A DNA stretch of 64,000 nt from Hoplostethus atlanticus. Taxonomy: Eukaryota > Chordata > Actinopteri > Trachichthyiformes > Trachichthyidae. Numbering within the stretch: position 1 is the first letter of the stretch; the number at the start of each line of letters is the position of its first letter. The stretch is taken from the NCBI GenBank assembly GCA_034670405.1, contig JAXDDX010000011.1, positions 443,001 to 507,000 on the forward strand, read 5' to 3'. Position numbers and translations under genes: made by a program. This document shows, one piece after another, positions 43,820 through 57,400 of the stretch. The notes below the pieces were generated by a model. The model searched no databases. It was not told the origin of the DNA and saw nothing but the letters and a program-made list of their open reading frames with translations.

Positions 43820-46800
43820 ATGCTCTGAGCTCCATATCATAAAATGTGTGATTGCTTGTTCTTTCTCAATGTTATCTCTTGTTTTTATTTGTCCTTTGTT
43901 CTCTGTAACACTTTTTGATAACGCTGTTTAATAAAATTACTTGATAAATCATTTTAACTTGGCCAGTTCAGCTCTGCATTGATGAGAGAAAAGGGCCAAG
44001 AATAAAATAGGAAAAGACAACTTCACGCTAAAAATGTCCCTGCACATTCTCCATTTAACTATGTTGTTTTTAGCAGTCTTGTGTATAATGAACATGACCC
44101 ATTGGCTCAGTGGCCCCTTTAGCCTTCTGCCCAACTATGATACTTTGTCATTAACTCAACAATTCATGTCTGCAAAGTGCCTTGGCTTAAGTTACACTTC
44201 ACTATGATATTTAGCATCGGCTTGCCACACATAGACAAACGTGCTTTTGAAGATCACACAGGTTGGTAATGTAATAAATCTTCCATAGCCAATTACAGTG
44301 GGTGAACAGCTGCAGGCACAAGAGCACACAAATATCAAGTCAAGCTGAAATTGAGTGGTCCAGGGTAAAGGTCGTAAAGCAGCCCGCAAGCAAGGTTACA
44401 GCTCTCAAGGTGCAAGTATGAGTACGTTGGTACAAATAAAATGGTTTAAGATCATTTCAGCATGGCGGATAATGGATGTGTAAACTCTAACATCAGAGCA
44501 CAGATGGACAATTTGTTTTTCAAGAACATTCAGAAAACTGACAAGAGATTGTTGCCTCTGATATGCATTATTCATTACATAAGTTTTTAATCAGACGGGC
44601 TCGATGAATAGGCCTATTGATGAGATTGTGTCAGTCAAACACCAGAATGGGAGAATGTCCCTGCATTGATCTGCAGCAGTGAGCTGGAAAATGTTTGAGA
44701 GAAAAACACAATGGATTAAAATTCATGTTTGAATTGAAATGCTTTGGACAGATTGGTAGAGGCAGCAAGTTGATTGGTAAGCTCACACATCCAAACCTTT
44801 GAATTTGGTCTGCCGATCTGCACCATGAGTTGTAGTTCTTTTGTTCATTAAACTCAATATAACTCAAATTGTAGAGCCATTTTGAAATCAAAATTGACAC
44901 AGTGCAATCATATTGTTTGGTATTGTTGTGGGGCGAACCATATCTATGTGATGAAGCCATGTATGATAGATGAGGCTGAAACAAAACATTGGCTTCTGAC
45001 AATAGTCTTGTTAAAAATGGAGGGTTCAGTGCAGTCAGTATTTGTACAAATTCCTTTATTAAGCATAAATATGTAACAAACCAGAACAGTTTCCAAAGTC
45101 TGTACAAATAGGATCTTTACACAGTTTAGGACAACTGCATGTGGTTTATTCACAAATTGCTATTAGAATATCACAACACTGTTTATGGAAACCTACCAAT
45201 TGCATAGATAGAAAATAAGCACCTTCTTTGAAAAGTAAACTGATACTGTAAACGTCACTTGTTAATCTGGGTAATAGTACCTTATCTACTGAATATCTTC
45301 AGTTGGAGAAAGGGAATAGACCTCAAATGCTATTTGGCCTTGGACCCTCCCAAGTTGATTGGTATTCACTGTGCTCTAGACTCAAAGTCCAATCCCCCTC
45401 CCATAAAGAACATTTTCAGCTGCACCAAAGGGCTGCATCCACTAAAGACTTGGAAAATGTCAATGCATATATTGGCTACATGGAACCAACCCTATAGGAG
45501 CCTGTACTTGGATTAGTCTGTGAGTGTTACAACAGAATTTGTACAATGTTTTTATACAATTCAAAGGGACAGTCCAATAGGATCCTGAAGGGCTTGGTCC
45601 CAAATGAAATACCGTTGTGGGGAATTTTTGACTGGGGATGTCAAGTTTCTGTGAAAATCAATTAAAAATGCCATAAATTGTGCTAGGGCTTTATCTAACA
45701 AGTTGTTTTATAATGTACAGCTGTGTGTTGTTCATTCTGTAGGCTATCATTGTGTCTCATTTCCAATTCCTTATCACATTATTGAATTAGATGTTTGTGT
45801 GTTGGTGTCACTAGAGCAGTCCATCTTAATATAACTTGGGGTGAAGTTGTATGTTAAAACAATTTCTGTTTTCATGCTTGCAAGTAAACATTGTTTGGTG
45901 TCCCTGGTGGATTGTCATCATTGAAAACCAATTCTGAGCCTAAGAGCTCATGTTAAAATGTTACTCAATAAAACTGAATTAGCTGATACTGAAACATCCA
46001 CACATAATCACCAGCCAATAAAGCCACAGAAGGGGTAGAGTAAATATTGCAAAAATCATTTCCAAAAGTGGAAAGTGGGGAAAAGGAAAATGAAACACCA
46101 ACATTGCACGAGATTGCACACTGCTGACCTTGAACTTCACAGTCAATACTAAACGGCAAAAAGTACCTATAGATCATCCATTAACACACTGGAGGCTGCT
46201 GTTGGTATCCAAGGGGTCCAGTGCATGTCTCTGCTGACATATGCAATGAACTTGGTATTTCAGCCAGTCAGGAATGAAACAATGCCATTAAGCTCCATGG
46301 CCTAACCTGATAAACCATCCAATTATTCTGCAGTGGGTGTCATGACAACAACACAGAGCCCCCGCTATTTCCCACTTTCCCACAATTATTCTCACTTATG
46401 AGCCCACAAATACAGAAAGCAAGACTAGGGTACTATATAATATCCTCGATAATGAATGTCATCTCTGCATCGGATCAAAATAATCCATACAGAATATAAG
46501 GAGAGTATCAATTTGTGGGAAAGCGGGTATTTGGTGGCATAATGAGTGGTCAAAATAGGACAATGTTAATTGTGGCAGCCAATCTGAGATCATCTAACCT
46601 TCTGGTCACACAATGCAATCGCACATGGGTGATTATTGACTTTTTTGTGACTTTACAATTGTATATGTGGGTTACTATGCACAAAGAATGACTATTCTGT
46701 AAAAATAAAGCAATTCCTGCAGTAATAAAAATCACATACAATTAAAGTTGTACAAATGTTCTAACCTAATGCAAAACATACAGGAATCTACACATTCACA

Positions 46801-46990
46801 GTTACAAATCTGAATCAACAAGAGTGATAAATCATTAATTTCGAAATCATATGAAGCCCTGATTCTATTCAGACTGCATTCTACTTCATTGAAAATAATC
46901 CAATGTACATACATAAATTACACAACTCTGACATTGAAAAAATACAGCATATGGAAATAGGTTTCTTTACTCTAATAGTTTTAGCCTTGC

Positions 46991-47012
46991 CATACATACA
47001 TACATACATACA
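46991..47012. repeat. (CATA)n microsatellite
   Basis: Five to six CATA units. Confidence 0.9.
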
Positions 47013-48297
47013 TTGTCCTCACAACCCCAAATTATTACTATTCTCCAACAATAACAACATCATCTTTATGTACAGTGGTATGTGAGTGAATCAAGAGCCC
47101 ACAGGTATCCCTTGCTCTTTTGTGATAGAATTGAAACATCTGCAGTTCAGTCCAGGTGAAGGATTAATAGTTTGAATAAGGATGTATCCACATTTCTCAC
47201 AATAGTAAGGTTGTCTGTTTTTGATTGGATTAATTCAAAACATGGTGAGATTTTCACAACCAGATGAAAAAGGATAGATTACCTTTAACCGTAACTGTAA
47301 TTACTCTCTGTTAAGGCCGTTAGCATTGCTGATGGTCCCTAAGATCTAGTCTAACTCAAACCCTGTGGTAAGTAAAAAGGGAAACTGTACATGTGCTATG
47401 ATACCTAGCAAAACTTTGTTAATAGATTTATACACTCTTCTCCATTCTGTATAAGTTCATGCTTTAATGTGTGAATCTTTTACAAACCTTTCCTTATGTT
47501 CCAGGTCTGATTCTATAGCCTTTGTATCAGTGTACTTTTGCTGCAGTATAGGAGACAGCAACGAAAATGAACGGGAGCAGACTGATGTGGGATGGACACA
47601 GCTATGGTTTACTATTGATTTAATGTCACATGTGCTGCTTTGTTCGCCACAAAAACAGGTTTGATCGACAAGATAAAATGTACGATGAAAGAAGATTCAT
47701 GCCAACCTCTGCTGCAATGTTGGACTGCTTCCAACGGGACTACAGCAGCAAGCAGACGACAAGATTAAAAGAGGTTTTGCACTTTTAGACAGAGGTGAAG
47801 GCAGGATATGTACAATCGTTTTTTAATTGTTGCAGGGAAGCTATATATTTTGCAGGTCTTTGTTCATCTAGTCTGAATGCAAATGTGGATTTATGATCTT
47901 TTTACAAATGGAAGCCTTGCATGATAAAGAGAGACTGAAGCCTGTGGGTACTCAACTGTACAGCAGTTTGGTTTGTCTGCGTAGACCTAACTGTTTCATC
48001 TGACAGTTTGTGAAATTTCCGTATGTTTTGTATGGCAGGAGAGGGCTGGGGATGGCTGTTTAAACTGAGTGCAGTATGGTTTGATTGGCAGGCCAATTTG
48101 CAGGAATGGTAGTTAATAATATCAAGGTAGTCATTTTGGCTTGTTTGCAGCAACCGCAGGTAGGTAGTCTTCCGATTCAGGTTGTGTACCAGGGACTATG
48201 GCATGTTCCGTCTGCTCAGGTGATGTATGCTGTGCTGTCTTTTAAGTTTAAGTTTAAGTTTGTGGTTTGTGTGGACTTGAGTGGATTGTTAGGTGTG

Positions 48298-48400
48298 TTA
48301 TTCTGAGTCGCTGCTGATGGACAAAAGATCCTCAAAGGAGACCTCCGCGGGACTCAGAGCTGCATCGTCAGGGACTGGCTCGGAGCGGGACTCGGCCAGT
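48298..48400 (-). CDS. ldlrap1: ldlrap1-like last exon: end of the AP-2 helix and C terminus
   Basis: The minus-strand acceptor is TCTCTCACAG. It encodes (R)[17 protein letters not shown], then [16 protein letters not shown] and TAA at 48300-48298. LAESR completes the D...F..L...R helix. The acidic serine-rich end differs from the DLFSF-type end of mammalian LDLRAP1. Confidence 0.9.
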
Positions 48401-51400
48401 CTGTGAGAGAGAGTGAACGAAAGTGAGAAAGAGGGGAGAGAGACAGAGAGAGAGAGAGAGAGACAGTAAAGGGGAGAGGGAAAGGGAGAGAAAATATTGA
48501 TATTGCCAAAGGTCAGGGATCGAAAATATTTATTCACTGCATACCGTCAAGAGGGTTCACAGAGGATACACAAAGGTCAATAAAAACAGAGAGAAGAGGA
48601 AGAAAGGAGAAAATGAGCGAGGGCAAGCGAGGATGTTTATTTGAGTGATGGAATGACAATAAGCAGATGGAGGCAAATGTACAAAGTGGAATGTGAAGAG
48701 GCACCTTGCCAAGTTGACCATCAGTGGCAGACACAGACAGGTAGAGAATTGCAATTGCTACAGGTGAAACATACAAACAACAGTCACCATCAGAACCAAA
48801 ACTTATACAGAAAGTGAGTGGAAGTGGTATTCTCAACAATACCATATGGCACAGACAGGTGGAGGAAAAATGGCAATAGTATCATGGTTAAGATGTACAA
48901 CCAAACACAAACCATAATTATAGCTACTGGAATAAATTATCTGAATGGTCACTGACTACAGAAGTTGGTTTTACCTGTTTTTTACTTTGCATCCAGGCAA
49001 CAATTCAGATGCTAAGATTAGTCACTTCCCTGTAATAACTTCTGGAGAATGCAAAGAAGGTGCAGGTATGGTACTGTACAGGAATGATGGGGATTCCAAA
49101 TTCAATGGCTCATGCTACATGCAGTACCAAGCATGTATTGTGACAAAACAATATACCTCTCTCATCACTTACCAGTGTCCATCTCCTCTACCTCCATGTT
49201 GCTGAATGCCAGGTACAAGACAGAAGAAATAATGACTATACTGCTCAATGGTAAAGACTGATAAGTGATAAAACTAAGCATTTATTACACCTCCTGCTAA
49301 TGACTGGACCCAGAAAGGGCGCCTATGTGCCAAGACGCCAACAAGTCATCCAATGCCAATACCATGTCCTCAAATATATAATGCAAACTCAAGTGCAATG
49401 TGAATTAAGACTAAGTAATATCTCTGACAACTTTTCACGACCCACAGCTCTCACCTCCAGTTGTGTGTCTGTGTCCGCATGTGTGTATACTAACAAATGG
49501 CCCACCATAACTAAATGATGATATTCCTGAAATGAAACTCAGACAAGCAAGCTCAAATAAAATGAAAAAAAACAACAACACAAAGTCAATGCATTTTAGA
49601 TGAGGTTGAATTATTTAAGTACTTTAAGTACCACAGAACCAAGCCACTTTACTTTACTGCATTACTTTAACTGCATCTATTGAGTGGTCACCATTTATTT
49701 GATAAGTCACATCTTAAATCCAACACAAACAACTTAAATAAAACCCATTTGAATTCTCATGGGGTGTGGTGAAGAAGAGTAAATTTCATTAGGAAGGTTG
49801 GAGTGCTACTATTATTTTTACATCATGCAGTTCATGGAGCAACAATTGCCACTTAATTCCTGGGTTCTCATTTTACAAACCAGGGATATCATCCATCAAG
49901 AGACAATTTAGCCACAATCTTAGACCTACGGGAACTTCAAATCCTTCAAATGATTAGAACTTAACCAATAGCTGTAGTATATTGAGGTACTTAACACTGA
50001 ACACCAACATTTCACATATACTCAGTGTGTTTCCACATCTATACATCCATCTATTTTCTTGACGCTTATCTTAGTCAGGGTTGTGGTGGCACCAGGGCAA
50101 ATAGAGCTGCCCAGATATCCTTTTCCACAGCAACTTCTTCCAACTCCTCCTGGGGTGGAGCTGGGAGATATAGTCCCTCCAGCATCTGAACTGGAGTCCT
50201 CACAGTTGGCTGTTCTACCACAAATCCAAAGGGAGGGGCATCCTTACCAGGTGCCAGAACCACCTCAACTGGCTTTTCTCAATGTGAAGAAGCAACGGCT
50301 CAAATCTGGTGAAAGGAAGTGAGCCCACCCACCCTGAGGAGAAACCTTATTTTCTTATATTCCTGATACCAGTGCAAACCTCATGACCATAGTGAGCGCC
50401 ACAACAAAGATTGACCAATAAATTGATAGCTTTGCTATGTGGTTCAGCTCTCTCTTTACCACCATTGTCTGATAAAATGCCGGGTTACTGCAGCCACTGC
50501 ATCTAACTGGTGGTTGATCTGACAATCCAATAAGAAGATACCTGAACTCCATGACTTGGGGTAGCTGCTCACTGCCCAAGTGAATGCGACCTCTGCTGCC
50601 TCTTGATATCCTGTCCTTGAATATCAGGAACAGCAGAAGGGGACAAAGTGTATCCTTATCGGAGTCTGATGCCCACACAGAACGATCTTGACTTAATGCC
50701 AAGAATGCAAACACAGCTCTCACTCTGAATGCATAAGAACAGGATGGCTCACAGCAACGGCCCTGGCACTCCATACTCCTGTAGCACCTCCCATGGGATA
50801 CATCAGGGAACATAGTTGTAGGCCTTTTCCAAATCTATAAAACAAATGTAGAAAGCTTTAGCAAGCTCCCATGACCCCTTGATAATCTGTGAGAGGGAAA
50901 AAAATCTGGTCTCCTACGCCATGACCAGGAACAAAATCTGAGGCTTGAGCATCGGCTGGAGTCTCCTTTGCAGAACCTTGACAAATGTTTTTCCCAGGAA
51001 GGCTGAGCAGTGTGATCCCTCAATAGTTGGAACATACCTTCCAGTCCCCTTTTTTTGAAGATAAGGGCCACCAGCCATGTCTGCCAGCACTTAAGAGGTG
51101 TGTCAACCACGACATGCCAAAGTAATTCAGAGCCTTCAGCGTTTCAGGGCGGATCTTATCCACCCCTGGCGCATTGCCACTGCAGAGATTTCTGACTACC
51201 TCAGTGACCTGGACCAAGGAGATGGGCTCAGACCCTCCAGAATCTTCCAGCACTGCCTCTTGAACAGAGGTTGTGTCTGTCGGGTTTAGGAGTTCCTCAA
51301 AGTGTTCCTTCCAACTTCTCACAATGTCCCCTGTCAATGTCAGCATTTACCCGCTGTGAATAGCCTGAGCAATGTCCTGCCTTCCCCTCTTGAGTTGCTC

Positions 51401-54400
51401 TTTGAGGACACCTGAGAGTCTCCATCGCTTCTCTGAACTCCTTCCACACCCGGGCAGTTTCCACATAATATAACTATAATTCAAATCTTCCCCCACTCTC
51501 CCTCCCATTTACCCATTTGCTCTAACCAAAATGTTTCACCGTCCAACACCACCAGGAGATCTATTAGCCATGGGCCAACACAACTTAATGAGCTGCCATC
51601 TCTCTAATGTGAGGAGACCCATTCCTCCATAGCTGTCCTCCATTTATGGAGGGATAATGCAGCGCTGCAGGACACACACCCACATTAGCTGATTATATGG
51701 GGAAATGAAAAGCCATGCAGAGGGCTCAGTGTTTTATTTTTCAGAGACTCACTGGACTGTATAGCTTACACCGATCAGCCATAACATTAAAACCACCTGC
51801 CTAATATTGTGCAGGTCCCCCTCGTGCTGCCAAAACAGCTCTGACCCGTCGAGGCATGGACTCCACAAGACCTCTGAAGGTGTCCTGTGGTATCTGGCAC
51901 CAAGACATTAGCAGCAGATCCTTTAAGTCCTGTAAGTTGCGAGGTGGGGCCTCCATGGATCGGACTTGTTTTTCCAGCACATCCCACAGTTGCTCAATTG
52001 GATTGAGTTCTGGGGAATTTGGAGGCCAAGTCAACACCATGAACTCTTTGTCATGTTCCTCAAACCATTCCTGAACAATTTTTGCAGTGTGGCAGGGTGC
52101 ATTATCCTGCTGAAAGAGGCCACTGCCATCAGGGAATACCGTTGCCATGAAGGGGTGTACTTGGTCTGCAACAATGTTGAGGTAGGTGGTACGTGTCAAA
52201 GTAACATCCACATGAATGCCAGGACCCAAGGTTTCTGAGCATCACATCACCGGCTTGCCTTCTTCCCATAGTGCATCCTGCACTGTGTGTTCTGACACCT
52301 ATCTATCATAGCCAGCATTAACGTTTTCAGCAATTTGTGCTACAGTAGCTCTTCTGTGGGATCGGACCAGACGGGCTAGTCTTCGCTCCTCACGCGCATC
52401 AATGAGCCTTGGGCGCCCATGACCCTGTCGCCGGTTCACCAGTTGTCGTTCCTTGGACCACTTTTGGTAGGTACTAACCATTGCATACTGGGAACACCCC
52501 ACAAGACCTGCCGTTTTGGAGATGCTCTGACCCAGTGGTCTAGTCATCCCAATTTGGCCCTTGTCAAAGTCGCTCAGATCCTTACACTTGCCCATTTTTC
52601 CTGCTTCCAACAAATCAACTTCAAGAACTGACTGTTCACTTGCTTCCCAATATATCCCACCCCTTGACAGTTGCCATTGTAACAAGATAATCAATGTTAT
52701 TCACTTCATGCATGAATATGTCTGCATGTTTAAGAGATTGTGTCAATTAACAAGTCCATCACAGAACAGAATATGTGCATTATCGGTACAAGTCACAAGT
52801 CCCCAGCTAACTGAAATGGCCATTTATGTTGTTCTAATTACAGCAGAATATCTGCCTGCCTCTAAAATTGCTTCAAATTATTCCACATTGGTTTCCAAGA
52901 GATCGGGACATTAGAAACACCTAATTTACCATGTGCTATGTTGCTTGTCACTATGTAGGCTGGGGGGAAAAATATCAGGCACTAGAAGATTGACATTTTT
53001 CTCCTTCTACTAAGTGATTTCTTTACTTTAATAATACATGCATCTATCTTGCATTTACCTTATATCATAATAATACATTTCTTAAACACTAAAAGCATTT
53101 TTCAATACAGCTGTGTCAACAAATGCTTCTTTCACTTCATTACCAAATACCAACTAACAAACCTACCCCACAATCAATACCAAAACACCTAGTCTGTAAC
53201 CTTGAGAGCAGTTTTACCACAAATTCTCTCCCACCTCAGGTCGGTGCTGTGGATGCAATGTCTATTTGCATATGTGGATTAGACTGAGAGAAAAAAGAGA
53301 GAGAGAGAAGTGTGTTTGCAATCGTGCATGTGTCTGTGTCAGCGAATGAGAGCAGCGAAAGTGAAAGATAAGCTTTAATCATTTAAGAGGTTACCGACAG
53401 TTGGCTGTGACCCTCAGTGCAACAACTTCTAAGAGTCCTCTAGAGTATGCAGTGGGTGATCTATTTGAATCTAATGCTCTATCTATTTTCTTCCTCATGG
53501 GGAGATTTAAAGTATTTTTGAGTGCAAGGACAATGTCATCTCCTTTCAAATTACACCATGAGTACAGTATATCTGCCCAGAGAGTATACCTAAGTACTCT
53601 GTAGTTGTAGTATATTATGACCTTACAGCACACTTCACAGTCACACATATGTGCACATTACCTTGAGAATGCGTCATCAAGCCCATCCTCCACATCCTGT
53701 TGAGACATAAGCAATATGAATCAATACATACATACATTGCTGCAAAGAAACTCAGTGTTAGTCAGTATCCTCAACCCCCTGTGCATCTTCAGTGTGTCAG
53801 CATATGTTGGTCATATCCCATTTTAATCAACTGACAAGGTCACATAATCAAATATTTCAGACTTCTTGTTTCAATTGTTATGTCAATACCAATATCCAAT
53901 CAATATTTAAATGCCCATATTTCATGACTTATATTTGGAAACATTAAAGGGTATCGGAAAGGTCTGGAGTCATACAGTTAACTTATACCATACAGTTTTT
54001 CTTGTTGCACTTGCTTTCCCCAAACACACACACTAGCTCTTGGGATGGCGAGTGATCTCTTAATAGAGGCGTGGGTTTCAATCCTCCTTTGGACGAGCAG
54101 TTTTGATACTCATTCAGTCGGCTGTTTCTCTGACTTTTTGGACACCTTGTATATCATATACTGAATAACTGCATCCATCCTTCACACTCACAAAGATTTC
54201 TTTCAGCACCAAGTTCCACGTGGAAGGATTATCAACTATACAATCAAGTCAATAGGGAGGAGAGTCTTTATAATCAAGTTGAGTTGGATTAGCTGCTGAG
54301 ATCTGCCTTAATCAAAGTATGATTCCTGGCCATGAGGGGGAAAACCTATTGGTGAAGGTAGACCAGAGAGGAACCTCATTCAGATCAGGCTGTAGGAACT

Positions 54401-57400
54401 GCATTCTAAGGGATATACTGCCACCTAGTGTTTAGTATCTGTAAGTGCACACATGGAATGGATGCAAATGTGCCTATGCAAGACCAAAATAAAATAAAAT
54501 AAAATAAAACTACTAACAATATAACAGTTTTATTGGTGTAATTAGAAAGGAAACACTTTTTTTAATTTCAACAAAACTCTCGTAGCAAAATAAGCTCACT
54601 GTAAGCAGTCTCTATGAAACACTTAAATACCCAGCCCATACCCAGTTAATTTCATTACGTGCTGTTGGTGCAATAATGTTGTTGTGCTGAATTCTTGATT
54701 GGACACTATTCCAATATATGAAATTCAGATGACAAGGAAAATGCTGCTAACTGCTGATATGTGGACAGTTTTTCAATTTCTGTCAAGGCAGTGCATGTCA
54801 CAATATGGGTGTTCATGCTGAACAGTTCTTACAAGAAATTCTGTAATTAAGGAACACTAACAGAAACCTAGCGTGAGGACTGTATATATATATACTGTAT
54901 ATATATACATAAGGCAAGCACACCCCAATACCCAATTACTGGCATGGAAATTGTAAACAAAATTGTAAAAACTGTGCTTATGCAAGGAGACAGGCAATTA
55001 TAGTGAGACATAGAGTATATCAACTGACTGCAAAACTCATATGAAGAAAAAGACTCTAACCATAATTAAGAGTGTGGTAAATAATGGACCAATCAGCAGC
55101 TTGGAGACAGAGGTTATGACCTACCCAGGAGTCATGCTTGATTGGCCGCCTTCGAGTGGGGTTGCTACGGGGTGAGGGCGAGCTGAGTGAGGCAGCGAAG
55201 AAAGGCCTCCGGAGCTTCTCCCCCATCCCATTGGGCTTGTGTTTCTCTGGATCTGAAAGAGATGGCAGGTGTGGGTGAGAGGGTGATAGAGGAAGAGAGT
55301 AAAAGAGAGAAAACAGAGGCAGGCGCAGGGAAAATCAGTCACAAATACAGACAGACAAAAGGGCAGGAGAAGTGAGTTTGTGAGGGAGAGAAAATGAGGA
55401 GAGGGAAGGAGAGGCTTGTCATCTCTTTGTCCCCTTGACTCTGCAAGTCAGCAGCACAGAAGTTGAGACATCAACTCACGCCTGTGGCATTCACAGCTTT
55501 CTCTAGAGCAGGCAGAATTGAGATCATCACCGGAAAACTTTCATGTTTCTTTCTGTGCTGACTGACTCCAAAGGTCCTTGAGGCTTTCATAGCAAATTTT
55601 AATTGAAAGAAGCTGAGAAAGCCAGGTCGTAGCTAACGACAAACAGAAACTCAGTGAAGGGTTGATTAAGTCTCATTGTGCCGACCCTTTGACCCCTTGT
55701 GGAACGGAGAACCATTAGACCTATAAATGTCAAGGTCGTTAGAAGGTTCCTGTGATCCCCTGCTGCTTCATTGCATGACTGATGAGTTGCATATAATGAG
55801 GGGATCTGGGCTCAGTGAGTGAGGAGAGATTGACGTCAGCTGAATTTGTGTGAAAGAAAGCGCAGTGTCATCCTACAAGTCTATTCTCATACACAGACTG
55901 CAACTGAAAGGTCATTTCAAAGTCACTTCATGTGTGTGGGAAGATTACTTAAATAATATTGCCTCCAAAGGTTAAATTGACAGTTTATCCCAATTTATAC
56001 TTTTAATGTGAATAGTTACTGCCAGTCACTATTTCAAGATATGCCCATAATTTCACATCCAAAAGCATTACTCCTAGAAACTGAGCAGCAACACAAATGA
56101 CAAATCCAACAAGTAATCAACTAGTTTTTCTAGTCTCTGTAATCTGATTACTGTATTTCTTCAGTGACTGCAATATGTTACAGTTGCCATTTTTGTAATT
56201 AGATTAGTGCAATCTTGTTAATTAGGTCCAATCTGTTTCTGCCCAGCTATATAAGCAATGTACGTATTTTAGTAATTTTAGCAGGGGATGATATTAATCC
56301 ACCCACCTCCCAAAATGACAAAACCTGAATATTGGCAAGCACATTATAATTACAATATAAACCTATGGAGCAACAAAACATTAATTACTATTAAATATTA
56401 ACCTCAGGAATTATAAAGTACATTTTATTGTGTGCTGTCATTCCTTACCATCCTTAAAGATTTTCAGTTCACTTTGGGAAGAAAACTAAAAGATTACAAC
56501 CACAGTTGGTGTGTAGTAATTATCAGCAAAGCATTCTGCCATTTTTAATTCAATGGTGAAACCTTTCACCTATAACTTATGTTTCTTGTGTTTGCTGCAG
56601 CACCCAAATTAATTGTGCATGAACTAAAATGAAGTTGGCTCTACCTGCTGAAACACACTGGGTGTCTGTTGCCTCTGTCTGCCCGTCACTGGCTGCACAG
56701 GAACAGCAGGTCCTGGCCTTCTTGCTTTTGTCTAGTGACAGAGTTAAGACAAGACTTGTGATCACTGAACTTGAAGCAAACTGGGACACACAAAATAGAT
56801 TCAAGATAAGATAAGTTTAGCATTTGTATTTTGTAAAACATATCCTGTAATTTTCCCTCCATCTTGCTTGAAGACCACAAGACTTGTATTGCTTGTATTG
56901 TTTCTTAAAAGGAAACCTTACCCTCATGTCTCCTTCCCATGGTTAGATAAACTCACCTTCCTGAGCAATCTCCCACAGATCTAGGGCTACTTTAAAGGCC
57001 TGGGCTACCGTTAATGTCACAGCCTGAGCCTGGGGACAAAGGAAAAAGGAAAGAATATCAGGTGCAGTGTCAAATATAAAACATAGTGAATAGTTGTGAT
57101 TCCATTTGGTGGTTAGGAGCGTGAAGGTATGTTTTGCTTTGATTTGTTTGGTTTTTATTTCTCATCCTCAATCATTTGAGATGATCATTCATTAGGGATT
57201 CATTTAGGGATAAAAGGCTTTCCTGCTTAATCAGTAATTATATATTTTCCAAAAAGGGTTGGATTGTTTGTTTGTTTGATTACATAGACTACTGGAGGTG
57301 TAAGGTGGCCTTTAAGGGAGTACCACAAGATGGAGCCACACACCATCTACAGTCACACTACTTTTCTGCACAATGTTAGAGAGAAGTCCTCAACTGGAAT

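Larger units (their letters stand above)
38341..48297. other. Region between the two convergent genes
   Basis: Repeat-rich DNA with L2/CR1-like fragments at 38640-38830, 41270-41740 and 43080-43680, a 33-bp minisatellite (38834-39317), microsatellites, and unidentified ORFs at 42210-42817. The segment 43940-48297 has no recognised transposon. Its right part should hold the 3' UTR of the minus-strand ldlrap1-like gene. TTTATT at 45055-45060 (AATAAA on the minus strand) is one possible distal polyadenylation signal, which would make a 3.2-kb UTR. No additional gene was found. Confidence 0.6.
48401..53661 (-). other. ldlrap1: ldlrap1-like last intron (5.3 kb)
   Basis: It starts next to the last exon with a GA-rich stretch (48405-48480). 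It then holds the second non-LTR LINE copy (50030-51440) and a Tc1-like transposon (51769-52707). The rest (48500-50020 and 52710-53660) has nothing recognised; a short GA-rich run is at 53290-53310. Confidence 0.75.

Noticed and set aside
44631-45107. 158-codon minus-strand ORF
   Set aside because: Composition looks random, no homology is recognised, and it overlaps other open frames on both strands. It more likely falls in or near the 3' UTR of the ldlrap1-like gene.
48534-48845. 103-codon minus-strand ORF just upstream of the ldlrap1-like last exon
   Set aside because: The true upstream exon is the 35-bp one at 53662-53696, whose phase fits exactly. This ORF has no homology and would break the AP-2 helix.
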